Notes: generated from the sequence alone by a model not told the origin. Shown: positions 25,569-34,787, numbered from the stretch's first letter. The stretch: DNA of 64,000 nucleotides from Streptomyces spinosisporus (GCF_022698145.1 NZ_JALDAX010000013.1:1-64000), one strand, 5' to 3'. Program-made: numbers and translations.

Positions 25569-26968
25569 GCGCGGGTACCAGCAAGGCGAGCAAGCCCCAC
25601 GAGGTCGTCGAGCGGGCCCTGGCGCTGTCCACCGCCGACGGCTGCGTCGTCATCGCCGACGAGCACTCCACCGCCAATCTGCGCTGGGCGGGCAACGCGC
25701 TCACCACGAACGGCGTCACGCGCGGGCGCACCCTCACGGTGATCGCCACCGTCGACGGCAAGGAGGGCACGGCCTCCGGCGTCGTCTCCCGTTCGGCCGT
25801 GACCGCGGACGATCTGGAGCCCCTGGTGCGGGCCGCCGAGGCCGCCGCGCGCGGCGCCGGACCCGCCGAGGACGCGCAGCCCCTGGTGACGAACGTGGCG
25901 CAGTCGCCGGACTTCACCGACGCGCCCGCCGAGACCACCTCCGCCGTGTTCACCGACTTCGCGCCCGCCCTCGGCGAGGCGTTCGCACGCGCGCGTGCGG
26001 GCGGCCGCGAGTTGTACGGCTTCGCCAACCACGAGCTGGTGTCGAGCTATGTGGGCACGTCGACGGGGCTGCGGCTGCGGCACGACCAGCCCAACGGGAC
26101 GCTGGAGGTGAACGCCAAGTCGCCGGACCGCACGCGTTCGGCGTGGGCCGGGCGCTCCACGCGCGACTTCAAGGACGTGGACCCGGCGGCGCTGGACGCG
26201 GAGCTCGCGGTGCGCCTGGGCTGGGCCGAGCGCCACATCGACCTGCCGGCCGGGCGCTACGAGACACTGCTGCCGCCGACCGCCGTCGCGGACCTGCTGA
26301 TCTACCAGCTGTGGTCGGCCTCGGGCCGGGACGCGGCGGAGGGCCGCACGGTGTTCTCCCGGCCGGGCGGCGGCACGCGCGTGGGCGACCGGCTCAGCGA
26401 GCTGCCGCTGACCCTGTGCAGCGACCCGAACGAGCCGGGGCTTGAGTCGGCGCCGTTCGTGATCGCGCACTCCTCCGGCGGCGACCAGTCCGTCTTCGAC
26501 AACGGCCTGCCGCTCGCTGCCACCGACTGGGTGCGCGAGGGCGAGCTGGCGCATCTGACCACCACCCGGCACAGCGCCGGTCTGACCGGTCTGCCGGTGG
26601 CCCCGGCGATCGACAACCTGATCCTGACCGGCGGCCAGGACCGCTCTCTGGAGGAGATGGTCGCGAGCACCGAGCGCGGGCTGCTGCTGACCTGTCTGTG
26701 GTACATCCGCGAGGTCGACCCGGCGACCCTGCTGCTGACCGGGCTGACCCGGGACGGCGTGTACCTGGTGGAGAACGGCGAGGTGACCGGCGAGGTGAAC
26801 AACTTCCGCTTCAACGAGTCGCCGGTCGACCTGCTGGGGCGGGCCACCGAGGCCGGGCGCACCGAAAAGACGCTGCCCCGGGAGTGGAGCGACTGGTTCA
26901 CTAGGGCTGCGATGCCGGCGCTGCGGGTGCCCGACTTCAATATGAGCTCTGTCAGTCGGGGCGTATAA
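25565..26968 (+). CDS. pmbA: TldE/PmbA non-catalytic partner subunit
   Basis: A 467-residue protein homologous to TldD but lacking the HExxxH zinc motif, as expected for TldE/PmbA, which scaffolds the protease tunnel. Conserved blocks include PVAPAIDNLILTGG and GLLLTCLWYIREVDPATLLLTGLTRDGVYLVENGEV in the C-terminal third. Starts within the tldD stop codon (ATGA overlap). Confidence 0.93.
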   Translation: MSAGTSKASKPHEVVERALALSTADGCVVIADEHSTANLRWAGNALTTNGVTRGRTLTVIATVDGKEGTASGVVSRSAVTADDLEPLVRAAEAAARGAGPAEDAQPLVTNVAQSPDFTDAPAETTSAVFTDFAPALGEAFARARAGGRELYGFANHELVSSYVGTSTGLRLRHDQPNGTLEVNAKSPDRTRSAWAGRSTRDFKDVDPAALDAELAVRLGWAERHIDLPAGRYETLLPPTAVADLLIYQLWSASGRDAAEGRTVFSRPGGGTRVGDRLSELPLTLCSDPNEPGLESAPFVIAHSSGGDQSVFDNGLPLAATDWVREGELAHLTTTRHSAGLTGLPVAPAIDNLILTGGQDRSLEEMVASTERGLLLTCLWYIREVDPATLLLTGLTRDGVYLVENGEVTGEVNNFRFNESPVDLLGRATEAGRTEKTLPREWSDWFTRAAMPALRVPDFNMSSVSRGV

Positions 26969-27023
26969 CCTCGTAGCCGGTGGTCGAGCGACCGCCCGAG
27001 ATCATCAAGGAGATACGAGAACC

Positions 27024-28292
27024 GTGACGGACATCGTCGACGAACTGCAGTGGCGTGGGCTGATCGCCCTCTCCACTGACGAGGACGCATTGCGCAAGGC
27101 GTTCGCGGACGGTCCCGTCACGTTCTATTGCGGCTTCGACCCGACCGCGCCCAGCCTGCACCTCGGCAATCTCGTGCAGATCCTGACGATGCGCCGCATC
27201 CAGCAGGCGGGCAACCGCCCTCTGGGCCTGGTCGGGGGCGCCACCGGCCTGATCGGTGACCCCAAGCCCAACTCCGAGCGCACGCTCAACGCCCCCGAGA
27301 TCGTCGCCCAGTGGGTCGAGCGGCTGCGCGCGCAGATCGCCCCGCTGCTGGACTTCGAGGGTCCGAACGCCGCGGTGATGGTCAACAACCTGGACTGGAC
27401 GCAGGGCCTGTCGGCCATCGAGTTCCTGCGGGACGTCGGCAAGCACTTCCGCGTGAACAAGATGATCGCGAAGGAGGCCGTCTCCCGGCGCCTGGAGTCC
27501 CAGGAGGGCATCAGCTACACGGAGTTCAGCTACCAGATCCTCCAGGGCATGGACTTCCTGCAGCTGTTCCGCCGGTACGGCTGCACCCTGCAGACCGGCG
27601 GCAGCGACCAGTGGGGCAACCTCACCTCGGGCACCGACCTGATCCACAAGGTCGAGCCCGACGCGGTGGTGCACGCCCTGGGCACGCCGCTGATCACCAA
27701 GGCCGACGGCACCAAGTTCGGCAAGACGGAGTCCGGCACGGTCTGGCTCGACCCCGAGATGACCACGCCGTACGCCTTCTACCAGTTCTGGCTGAACGCG
27801 GACGACCGGGACGTCTCCAAGTTCCTGCGCATCTTCAGCTTCCGCTCCCGCGAGGAGATCGAGGAGCTGGAGCGGCAGACCGAGGAGCGTCCGCAGGCCC
27901 GTGCCGCCCAGCGTGCGCTGGCGGAGGAGCTGACGACGCTGGTGCACGGCGCCGACCAGACGGCCGCGGTGATCGCCGCGTCCCGCGCCCTGTTCGGACA
28001 GGGCGAGCTGGCGGAGCTGGACGAGAAGACGCTGACCGCCTCGCTGTCCGAGGTGCCGCACATCAAGGTCGCCGAGCTCGGCCCTGTCGTCGACCTGTTC
28101 GCCGAGGTCGGGCTGGTGGCCAGCAAGTCGGCCGCGCGGCGCACGGTCAAGGAGGGCGGCGCCTACGTGAACAACGTGAAGGTCGCCGCCGAGGACGCGG
28201 TCCCCACCGCGCAGGACCTGCTGCACGGACGCTGGCTGGTGCTGCGGCGCGGCAAGAAGAACCTGGCGGCGGTGGAGGTCGTGTCCGCGTAG
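27024..28292 (+). CDS. tyrS: Tyrosyl-tRNA synthetase
   Basis: A 422-residue class I synthetase that charges tRNA-Tyr. The HIGH motif appears as HLGNL at 46-50 and the KMSKS loop as KFGKT near 231-235. The C-terminal S4-like RNA-binding domain (about 355-415, KSAARRTVKEGGAYVNN) is complete. The GTG start at 27024 is preceded by AAGGAG at 27008-27013. No T-box or other leader structure was seen upstream, only 55 nt separating it from tldE. Confidence 0.97.
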   Translation: MTDIVDELQWRGLIALSTDEDALRKAFADGPVTFYCGFDPTAPSLHLGNLVQILTMRRIQQAGNRPLGLVGGATGLIGDPKPNSERTLNAPEIVAQWVERLRAQIAPLLDFEGPNAAVMVNNLDWTQGLSAIEFLRDVGKHFRVNKMIAKEAVSRRLESQEGISYTEFSYQILQGMDFLQLFRRYGCTLQTGGSDQWGNLTSGTDLIHKVEPDAVVHALGTPLITKADGTKFGKTESGTVWLDPEMTTPYAFYQFWLNADDRDVSKFLRIFSFRSREEIEELERQTEERPQARAAQRALAEELTTLVHGADQTAAVIAASRALFGQGELAELDEKTLTASLSEVPHIKVAELGPVVDLFAEVGLVASKSAARRTVKEGGAYVNNVKVAAEDAVPTAQDLLHGRWLVLRRGKKNLAAVEVVSA

Positions 28293-28315
28293 ACACGGCC
28301 CGCGAAGACGCATCC

Positions 28316-28350
28316 CGAGGGGCGGGTTCCCGGCTGGGCCCGCCCCTTCG
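28316..28350. terminator. Stem-loop between tyrS and the GlsB-like gene
   Basis: cgaggggcggg (28316-28326) pairs with cccgccccttcg (28339-28350) with one bulge. It lies between convergent ends and can serve both. No U-tract. Confidence 0.65.
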
Positions 28351-28361
28351 GCGTGCCTGGG

Positions 28362-28649
28362 CTAGGCCCGCTGCCGCTGCTGCTTCTTCTTGCCGAGCGT
28401 CGCCATGTACAGCATGTCGACCACGAAGACGATGACGATCGCCGCGACCAGCTGGAAGGCGTGCCGGCTCCAGTCGATGCCGGAGGTCGACTCGACACCG
28501 GCGGCGCGGGCGATCGCGTTGCCCACGATGGCGCCGAGCATGCCGCAGATGGTGGTCAGCCAGAGAGGGCTGTGCTGCTTTCCGGGAATGATCGCCTTGG
28601 CGATCAGACCCAGCACGAAACCGACGATGATCGCCCACAACCAGCCCAT
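28362..28649 (-). CDS. GlsB/YeaQ/YmgE-family stress-response membrane protein
   Basis: A 95-residue small membrane protein with three hydrophobic segments: MGWLWAIIVGFVLGLIAKAI (1-20, Gly-zipper), a middle GAIVGNAIARAAG, and VAAIVIVFVVDMLYMATLG near the end. The GWLWAIIVGFVLGLIAKAI pattern and Gly motifs are the transglycosylase-associated family signature. Members are usually stress-induced with unknown mechanism. The KKKQQRQRA tail should be cytoplasmic. Confidence 0.88.
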   Translation of the reverse strand: MGWLWAIIVGFVLGLIAKAIIPGKQHSPLWLTTICGMLGAIVGNAIARAAGVESTSGIDWSRHAFQLVAAIVIVFVVDMLYMATLGKKKQQRQRA

Positions 28650-28895
28650 GGCTGCCTCCTAGTACGGATCGACGTGAGCATTACGCCCAGTGTCGGCCCG
28701 TGCACCGTACGGCGCATGTCGGGGAGGGCCGTACGCGCTACGGCTGAGGCCGTTCGCCCAGGCAGGAGACGACCCGGTCTCGTAGGCGGCGCAGGCGCGG
28801 CGTAACGTTGGAGGTGTCCGGGAGTCGTCCCCCGACCGGGGATGCACCGGTCACGGGGGCGGGCAGAGTCCGATGCGGGCGGATGGTGGAATCTG

Positions 28896-29294
28896 ATGCG
28901 GAAGCAGCATGGCACGGGCAACGGCCAGGTTTTCCGGATCACCGGCGCCCGGACGAGCCTCGACGAGGACGTGCGCGGACGGCAGCGCAGGTATGTCATC
29001 TCGATGTCGATCCGTACGGTGGCGGTGATCCTGGCGGCCTCGCTGTGGAACGTCGAACGGCACGTGGCGATCGTGGCGTTGGTGCTCGGGCTGGTCCTCC
29101 CCTATATCGCCGTGGTGATCGCGAACGCGGGGCGGGAGAACGCGCCGTCGCTTCCGTCGACGTTCGTGAGCGTTCCGATGCGTCCGATGATTGGGCCGCC
29201 GCGGACGAACGACGGTCCTGCGGAACCGGTCCCGGAAGATGTCGCGGGTGAGGCCGCGCCCGGTGCAAAAGGCGAACCTCGCGACCGGGCGTGA
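28896..29294 (+). CDS. DUF3099-family membrane protein
   Basis: A 132-residue protein: an N-terminal basic stretch with RQRRYVISMSIRTVAVILAASLW (the DUF3099 signature) followed by two TM helices (about 37-52 and 60-77) and a Pro/Glu-rich cytoplasmic tail. Widely conserved in actinobacteria, function unknown. ATG 28896 is selected because GGTGGA precedes it; the longer GTG/ATG starts upstream encode no conserved sequence. Confidence 0.83.
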   Translation: MRKQHGTGNGQVFRITGARTSLDEDVRGRQRRYVISMSIRTVAVILAASLWNVERHVAIVALVLGLVLPYIAVVIANAGRENAPSLPSTFVSVPMRPMIGPPRTNDGPAEPVPEDVAGEAAPGAKGEPRDRA

Positions 29295-29410
29295 TCCCGG
29301 CGGGCCGCGTGCGGACGGGCTTCGGGGCCGTGCCGAGGCTCAAGAAATGCTCAGATCAATCATGTTGTTCCGGTGCCAAGCGACCGGTTACCCGTGACAT
29401 ACTTCGTAGG

Positions 29411-29484
29411 CGCTCCGCATCCCCCGTCGGAGCGACGGACCGACGCCGGGCAGCTCCCCCCGTGGCTGCTCGGCGTCGCCTTGT
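29411..29484 (+). promoter_or_regulatory. Two tandem hairpins, terminator or attenuator before the small zinc protein
   Basis: Hairpin 1 pairs cgctccg (29411-29417) with cggagcg (29428-29434). Hairpin 2 pairs cgacgccgggcagc (29441-29454) with gctgctcggcgtcg (29465-29478), one G-U, and is followed by CCTTGTTT. It ends about 30 nt before the next start codon, so it could terminate the DUF3099 transcript or attenuate the downstream gene. Confidence 0.55.
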
Positions 29485-29508
29485 TTGCCGTACCTGTGAG
29501 ACGAATCC

Positions 29509-29727
29509 GTGAGTGAAGAGACCCCGATCTGCTCCGCCAAGGGCTGCCGTGCCGCAGCCGTGTGGGTGCTGGCGTGGAACAACCCGAAGATCCACACGCC
29601 GGAGCGGCGCAAGACGTGGCTCGCGTGCGAGGAGCACCGGGAGCATCTCTCCCAGTTCCTCGGTGTCCGGGGGATGTTGAAGGACGTCGTGAAGTTCGAG
29701 GACTGGGAAGCGCCCGAGGGGTCGTAG
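29509..29727 (+). CDS. Small putative zinc-binding protein, conserved in Streptomyces
   Basis: A 72-residue soluble protein with C8, C13, C40 and H43 (ICSAKGC ... TWLACEEHREH) arranged like a small zinc finger. Conserved Trp and NPKIHTPERRK lie between. Homologues are often labelled acetone carboxylase in databases, which the length and motifs do not support. The function is unknown. The GTG at 29509 follows a 210-nt gap holding two hairpins; a moaA gene converges from the right. Confidence 0.75.
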   Translation: MSEETPICSAKGCRAAAVWVLAWNNPKIHTPERRKTWLACEEHREHLSQFLGVRGMLKDVVKFEDWEAPEGS

Positions 29728-29751
29728 GGCCGTAAAGCCGTAGGGCCTGTC

Positions 29752-30741
29752 CTAGCCGCCGATCGCGGACATCGGGCGGTCCGGCTGGATGAACGACGGG
29801 TCGTCAAGGCCCGCTCCGGCCTTCTTGCCCCACATGGCCAGGCGCCAGATGCGGGCGATCTCCTCGTCCGGTGCGCCGGAGCGCAGGGCGGCGCGCAGGT
29901 CCGTCTCCTCCGTCGCGAACAGGCAGGTCCGTATCTGTCCGTCGGCCGTGAGGCGGGTGCGGTCGCAGGCCGCGCAGAACGGGCGGGTGACGGACGCGAT
30001 GACGCCGACGCGGTGCGGTCCGCCGTCCACGATCCACCGCTCGGCGGGCGCCGAGCCGCGCTCCTGGGAGCCTTCCGGGGTCAGCTCGAAGCGGGTGCGC
30101 AGGGCGGTGAGGATGTCGCCCGCGGTGACCATCCCCTCGCGCTTCCAGCCGTGCTGGGCGTCCAGGGGCATCTGCTCGATGAAGCGCAGTTCGTAGTCGT
30201 GCTCGATCGCCCAGGCGAGGAGGTCCGGGGCCTCGTCCTCGTTCAGCCCCGGCATCAGGACCGTGTTGACCTTGACCGGGGTCAGGTCGGCGGCGCGGGC
30301 GGCGTCCAGGCCCTCGATGACGTCCTTGTGCCGGTCGCGGCGGGTGAGGGTCTTGAAGACGTCCGGGCGGAGGGTGTCCAGCGAGACGTTCACCCGGTCC
30401 AGGCCCGCCGTCTTCAGGGCCGCGGCCGTGCGCTTGAGGCCGATGCCGTTGGTCGTCAAAGACATCCGGGGGCGGGAGCGCAGCGCGGCGACCCGCTCGA
30501 CGATGCCGACCAGACCCGGGCGCAGCAAGGGTTCGCCGCCGGTGAAGCGCACTTCCTTTATGCCGAGCGCGGTGGTGGCGATGTCGATCAGGCGGACGAT
30601 CTCGTCGTCCGTGAGCAGGTCCGGTTTGGCCAGCCACTGCAGGCCCTCCTCGGGCATGCAGTACGTGCACCGCAGGTTGCACCGGTCGGTCAGCGAGACC
30701 CTCAGGTCGGTGGCCACCCGGCCGTAGGTGTCGATGAGCAC
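29752..30741 (-). CDS. moaA: GTP 3',8-cyclase MoaA (molybdenum cofactor biosynthesis)
   Basis: A 329-residue radical-SAM enzyme converting GTP to 3',8-cH2GTP, the first committed step of molybdopterin synthesis. The N-terminal cluster is C21-x3-C25-x2-C28 (DRCNLRCTYC), the second cluster uses CAACDRTRLTADGQIRTC near 258-275, and the essential C-terminal GG is present (SAIGG). GTG 30741 is chosen: GGGGAGGGGG precedes it and the length becomes the family norm; the in-frame extension to 30855 is not conserved. No other moa gene is adjacent. Confidence 0.95.
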   Translation of the reverse strand: MLIDTYGRVATDLRVSLTDRCNLRCTYCMPEEGLQWLAKPDLLTDDEIVRLIDIATTALGIKEVRFTGGEPLLRPGLVGIVERVAALRSRPRMSLTTNGIGLKRTAAALKTAGLDRVNVSLDTLRPDVFKTLTRRDRHKDVIEGLDAARAADLTPVKVNTVLMPGLNEDEAPDLLAWAIEHDYELRFIEQMPLDAQHGWKREGMVTAGDILTALRTRFELTPEGSQERGSAPAERWIVDGGPHRVGVIASVTRPFCAACDRTRLTADGQIRTCLFATEETDLRAALRSGAPDEEIARIWRLAMWGKKAGAGLDDPSFIQPDRPMSAIGG

Positions 30742-30865
30742 GTGGGCCCCCTCCCCCTCATTGCGCGCCAGCTCTGCTTCGCCGGCTGTGCTTCGTGTTT
30801 CCGTTACCTGCGAGCCTACGTGACACGACTGACAACTACAGCGGCCCGATCCCACCAGGTACGAC

Positions 30866-30899
30866 GCGGCCGCGTCGTAGGGATCTACGACGCGGCCGC
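30866..30899 (-). terminator. Perfect 15-bp stem-loop after actP
   Basis: gcggccgcgtcgtag (30866-30880), loop ggat, then its exact complement (30885-30899). It lies 23 nt past the actP stop on the minus strand. The left arm also begins a 20-bp palindrome (30860-30879), so alternative pairings exist. Two NotI sites (gcggccgc) lie within 34 bp. Confidence 0.7.
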
Positions 30900-30921
30900 T
30901 CAGTGAGGTGCCGAGGTGCGG

Positions 30922-32547
30922 TCAGTGGGCCCCGGTGCCGGTGAGGGACCGGACCTCCAGCTCGGCGTACTTGCCGGCGTCCGGCTCCTCCTTGGACAGA
31001 TAGGTGCCGACGACGCCCAGCAGGAAGCCGACCGGGATCGAGATGATGCCCGGGTTCTCCAGCGGGAACCAGTGGAAGTCGACGTCGGGGAACATCGAGG
31101 TCTCCTTGCCGGAGACCACCGGCGAGAACAGCACCAGGCCGACCGCCGTGATCAGGCCGCCGTAGATCGACCACAGTGCTCCGGAGGTGTTGAACCGCTT
31201 CCAGAAGAGGCTGTAGAGGATGGTCGGCAGGTTGGCGGAGGCGGCGACCGCGAACGCGAGGGCGACGAGGCCCGCGACGTTCAGATCACGGGCCAGGGCG
31301 CCGAGCAGGATGGAGACCGCGCCGATGCCGACCGTGGCCAGTCGGGCCGCGCGCACCTCCTCCTTCTCGTTCGCCTGGCCCTTCTTGATGACGTTGGCGT
31401 AGATGTCGTGGGCGAACGACGAGGACGAGGCCAGGGTCAGGCCGGCGACGACCGCGAGGATCGTGGCGAAGGCGACCGCGGAGATGGAGGCGAGCAGGAC
31501 GGCGCCCCAGTTGGAGTCGACGCCGCCCAGATGCAGCGCCAGCAGGGGCGCGGCCGTGTTGCCCGCCTTGTTGGAGGCGATGATCTCGTCGGGCTTGATG
31601 AGCGCGGCGGCGCCGAAGCCCAGCGCGAGGGTCATCAGGTAGAAGGCGCCGATGAGGCCGATGGCCCAGTTCACGGACTTACGGGCGGCCTTGGCCGTGG
31701 GCACGGTGTAGAAGCGGATCAGGATGTGCGGCAGGCCCGCGGTGCCCAGGACCAGGGCGATGCCCAGGGAGATGAAGTCCAGCTTGGACGTCGAGGTCAG
31801 GCCGTACTTCAGGCCGGGCTCCAGGAAGGCAGAGCCCTTGCCGCTGTTGTCGGCGGCCGTGCCGAGCAGGTCGGAGATGTTGAAGTTGAACTTCAGCAGC
31901 ACCAGGAAGGTCAGCAGGATGGCGCCGACGATCAGCAGGACGGCCTTGACCATCTGGACCCAGGTGGTGCCCTTCATGCCGCCGATGGTGACGTAGACGA
32001 TCATCAGGACGCCGACCAGGGCGACGATGCCGATCTTGCCGCCGTCGCTGGTGATGCCGAGCAGCAGCGAGACCAGGACGCCGGCGCCCGCCATCTGCGC
32101 GAGCAGGTAGAAGATCGACACGACGATGGTGGAGGTGCCGGCCGCGGTGCGGACCGGACGCTGGCGCATGCGGTAGGCGAGGACGTCGCCCATCGTGTAG
32201 CGGCCCGAGTTGCGCAGCGGCTCGGCGACCAGGAGCAGCGCCACGAGCCAGGCGACCAGGAAGCCGATGGAGTACAGGAAGCCGTCGTACCCGGCGAGCG
32301 CGATCGCGCCCGCGATGCCGAGGAAGGACGCGGCGGACATGTAGTCGCCGGAGACCGCGAGGCCGTTCTGGAAGGCGGTGAACTGCCGTCCGCCGGCGTA
32401 GAAGTCGGCGGCGTTCTTGGTCTGGCGGCCGGCCCACACCGTGATGACGAGGGTGGCGGCGACGAAGACCGAGAACAGGGTGATGATCAGCCCCCGGTGC
32501 TCGCTTGCCTCTCCGGCCGCGAGCAGGGTGGTCTGTACGGAGCTCAT
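30922..32547 (-). CDS. actP: Cation/acetate symporter ActP (SSS family)
   Basis: A 541-residue sodium:solute symporter with about thirteen TM helices and the family signature GGMKGTTWVQMVKAVLLI. It should take up acetate and related short carboxylates with Na+. The ATG at 32547 overlaps the stop of the DUF485 gene (ATGA), the classical yjcH-actP operon arrangement. The C-terminal cytoplasmic tail is short. Confidence 0.93.
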   Translation of the reverse strand: MSSVQTTLLAAGEASEHRGLIITLFSVFVAATLVITVWAGRQTKNAADFYAGGRQFTAFQNGLAVSGDYMSAASFLGIAGAIALAGYDGFLYSIGFLVAWLVALLLVAEPLRNSGRYTMGDVLAYRMRQRPVRTAAGTSTIVVSIFYLLAQMAGAGVLVSLLLGITSDGGKIGIVALVGVLMIVYVTIGGMKGTTWVQMVKAVLLIVGAILLTFLVLLKFNFNISDLLGTAADNSGKGSAFLEPGLKYGLTSTSKLDFISLGIALVLGTAGLPHILIRFYTVPTAKAARKSVNWAIGLIGAFYLMTLALGFGAAALIKPDEIIASNKAGNTAAPLLALHLGGVDSNWGAVLLASISAVAFATILAVVAGLTLASSSSFAHDIYANVIKKGQANEKEEVRAARLATVGIGAVSILLGALARDLNVAGLVALAFAVAASANLPTILYSLFWKRFNTSGALWSIYGGLITAVGLVLFSPVVSGKETSMFPDVDFHWFPLENPGIISIPVGFLLGVVGTYLSKEEPDAGKYAELEVRSLTGTGAH

Positions 32548-32900
32548 GCGCCTCCCTCCATACGGGACTTGATGGCCTCGGCCTTGGGGTCGAGCTTCGC
32601 GGCGGCGTGCCGCGAGTACCACCAGGCGATGAGGAACGTGGTCAGGAACTGCGCCAGGCCGAGCGCCAGGGCGACGTTGATGTTGCCGAACAGCTTGGTG
32701 CCCATGAAGTCGCCCGCGTAGTTCGACAGCAGGACGTAGAGCAGGTACCAGGCGGTGAACGCGATGGTCAGCGGGAAGGCGAAGGAGCGGTAGGAGCGGC
32801 GCAGTTCACCGAACTCCGCGCTCTCCTGCTCCGCGACGAACTCCTCGGTGGAAGGAAGTCGGGCTTGGGTTTTCGAGGGGGGCGGTGTCTCGGTGGCCAC
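32544..32900 (-). CDS. DUF485 (YjcH-like) membrane protein
   Basis: A 118-residue protein with two TM helices (FPLTIAFTAWYLLYVLLSNYA, about 45-65, and VALALGLAQFLTTFLIAWWY, about 77-96) and conserved SYRSFAFPLT before TM1. DUF485 proteins are regularly cotranscribed with actP, and here the stop overlaps the actP start by 4 nt. The GTG at 32900 is preceded by GAGGAG. Probably an accessory subunit of the acetate carrier. Confidence 0.9.
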   Translation of the reverse strand: MATETPPPSKTQARLPSTEEFVAEQESAEFGELRRSYRSFAFPLTIAFTAWYLLYVLLSNYAGDFMGTKLFGNINVALALGLAQFLTTFLIAWWYSRHAAAKLDPKAEAIKSRMEGGA

Positions 32901-33152
32901 GGAGTCTCCTCGCGTTGCGGGTGCGGTTGTGACGGGGATCGGGGGCGAGTTTCCTCGCGCTCCCTGCTCAAGGTCACGGCGCCACGCGAAGACGGGTTCA
33001 ACTGACTTGACCGGTTTCCGAACTCTTCTTGGGCAGCTCATTGCTGACCAGCGACATGGGGGGTTAGGTTCTGGCCTGCACCGCCCGTCATGTACCTGCC
33101 CGAGAACCACCGTGTCTCGGGCGGTTCCGTTTCCGGATGATGTGGAGATCCC

Positions 33153-34679
33153 ATGGCTCATCTGCGTTCCAGACGCCGTCTCGCCCTCGCCGTGCCCGTC
33201 GTGCTGTCCCTGACGGCCTCGCTCGGTTTCCTGCCGGCGGCCGCACAGGCCGCCCCGCGCGCGGAGGCCGCCGCGCAGACGGCCGACGCGGGGACCTACG
33301 CGTATCTCGTCAACACCAGGACGGACCACCACACCATCAAGTCGGTGGAGAAGGCGATCGCCGCGAACGGCGGCAGCATCGTGGCCTCGTACGACCGGAT
33401 CGGCGTCATCGTCGCCCACTCGGCGAACCCCGACTTCGCCGCCAAGATACGCAAGGTACGCGGTGTGCAGTCGGCGGGTGCCTCCCGCACCTCGCCGGTG
33501 ACCGCGGCGGGCACGACGGACGAGGGAGCGGTCCAGCACCTCTCCGCGGCCCAGGCCGCCAAGGTCGCGAAGGGCTCGGCGGCCGGCCAGGAGCCGCTCG
33601 AGGCCGACCAGTGGGACCTCAGGGCGATCGGCGCGGACAAGGCCGCCCGGATCGACCCCGGCAGCCGGAAGGTGACCGTCGGCGTCATCGACACCGGTGT
33701 GGACGACACCCACCCGGACATCGCGCCCAACTTCTCCCCCTCGCAGTCCGCGAACTGCGTGAGCGGCAAGGCCGACACGACGTACGGCGCCTGGCGGCCG
33801 GTGGACGCCGACCACTACCACGGCACGCATGTGGCGGGCGAGATCGCCGCGGCCCGCAACGGCGTCGGTGTCGCGGGCGTGGCGCCCGGCGTGAAGGTCG
33901 CCAGCATCACCGTCGCCCAGCCGGACGCGAACTCGCTGTTCTTCCCGGAGAGCGTCGTGTGCGCCTTCGTGTTCGCCGCCGACCACGGCGTCGAGGTCAC
34001 CAACAACAGCTATTACGTTGACCCGTGGCTGTACAACTGCATGGACGACCCCGATCAACGTGCCATCGTCGATGCGGTCAACAGGGCCCAGCTGTACGCC
34101 CAGCGCAAGGGCACGCTCAATGTCGCCTCGGCGGGCAACTCCAACGACGACCTCGACTCGCACGCCCTCACCGACGCCTCCAGCCCCGACGACGGGACGC
34201 CGGTGACGCGGACGGTCGACCCGCACGAGTGCTTCGACGTGCCGACCCAGCTGCCGGGTGTCGTCACGGTCAGCGCGACGGGCTTCACGAGCGCCAAGTC
34301 GTACTACTCCAGCTACGGCGACGGCGTCATCGACGTCGCGGGACCGGGCGGTGACGCCCGCGTGCCCGCGGACACGCCGTCCAAGAACGGCCGCATCCTC
34401 TCCACGCTGCCGAACAACCAGTACGGCTTCCTGCAGGGCACGTCGATGGCCTCGCCGCACGTCGCCGCGGTCGCCGCGCTGCTGAAGTCGACGCACCCGC
34501 ACGCGTCGCCGGCCCGTCTGCAGGCCCTCCTCAAGGCGCAGGCCGACAACCCGGGCTGCCCGACGGACCCGTACGACACCGACGGCGACGGCGTGGTCGA
34601 CGCGACCTGCGAGGGCGGCAAGCACGTCAACGGCTTCTACGGCTACGGCATCGTCAACGCGCTGCGCGCGGTGAAGTAG
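33153..34679 (+). CDS. Secreted subtilisin-like serine protease (S8 family)
   Basis: A 508-residue extracellular protease. A Sec/Tat-like signal peptide (RSRRRLALAVPVVLSLTASLG, cut near AQA-A33) precedes an inhibitor-like propeptide (45-120) and an S8 domain with the catalytic triad D180 (VGVIDTG), H223 (HGTHVAG) and S431 (GTSMASPH), plus the oxyanion Asn in SAGNSNDD. Cys residues in the mature part may form disulphides. No C-terminal anchor is present. The ATG at 33153 follows GGAGATC. A strong terminator follows. Confidence 0.94.
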   Translation: MAHLRSRRRLALAVPVVLSLTASLGFLPAAAQAAPRAEAAAQTADAGTYAYLVNTRTDHHTIKSVEKAIAANGGSIVASYDRIGVIVAHSANPDFAAKIRKVRGVQSAGASRTSPVTAAGTTDEGAVQHLSAAQAAKVAKGSAAGQEPLEADQWDLRAIGADKAARIDPGSRKVTVGVIDTGVDDTHPDIAPNFSPSQSANCVSGKADTTYGAWRPVDADHYHGTHVAGEIAAARNGVGVAGVAPGVKVASITVAQPDANSLFFPESVVCAFVFAADHGVEVTNNSYYVDPWLYNCMDDPDQRAIVDAVNRAQLYAQRKGTLNVASAGNSNDDLDSHALTDASSPDDGTPVTRTVDPHECFDVPTQLPGVVTVSATGFTSAKSYYSSYGDGVIDVAGPGGDARVPADTPSKNGRILSTLPNNQYGFLQGTSMASPHVAAVAALLKSTHPHASPARLQALLKAQADNPGCPTDPYDTDGDGVVDATCEGGKHVNGFYGYGIVNALRAVK

Positions 34680-34694
34680 GGCTCTGCTGCCCCT

Positions 34695-34740
34695 GAGAGG
34701 GGGGCCGGACGGTTTTCCGTCGGGCCCCCCTCTCTCTGTC
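34695..34740 (+). terminator. Strong terminator after the S8 protease gene
   Basis: A 12-bp stem (34695-34706 with 34723-34734) is capped by a second 5-bp stem gacgg/ccgtc with a TTTT loop, separated by one G-G mismatch. It is followed by a T/C-rich stretch tctgtctctctgt. Confidence 0.85.
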
Positions 34741-34757
34741 TCTCTGTACGCAATATG

Positions 34758-34770
34758 TTGATTGAATCAA
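34758..34770. promoter_or_regulatory. Perfect palindromic operator upstream of the CoA-transferase gene
   Basis: TTGATTGAATCAA is a perfect 6-1-6 inverted repeat 17 nt upstream of the ATG, in an AT-rich island rare for this genome. MarR- and TetR-like repressors favour such sites. No regulator gene is adjacent, so the binding protein is unknown. With CATAGT at 34776-34781 as a possible -10, the transcript could be leaderless. Confidence 0.65.
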
Positions 34771-34787
34771 TAATGCATAGTGCTGTC

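Noticed and set aside
29509..29727. Acetone carboxylase subunit
   Set aside because: Database label often attached to homologues of this 72-aa protein; length and Cys/His pattern do not fit any acetone carboxylase subunit.
30916..32721. Plus-strand ORF of about 600 codons opposite actP
   Set aside because: Antisense shadow of the symporter gene; composition is Gly/Asp/Gln-rich with no domain, and the opposite frame has clear TM helices.
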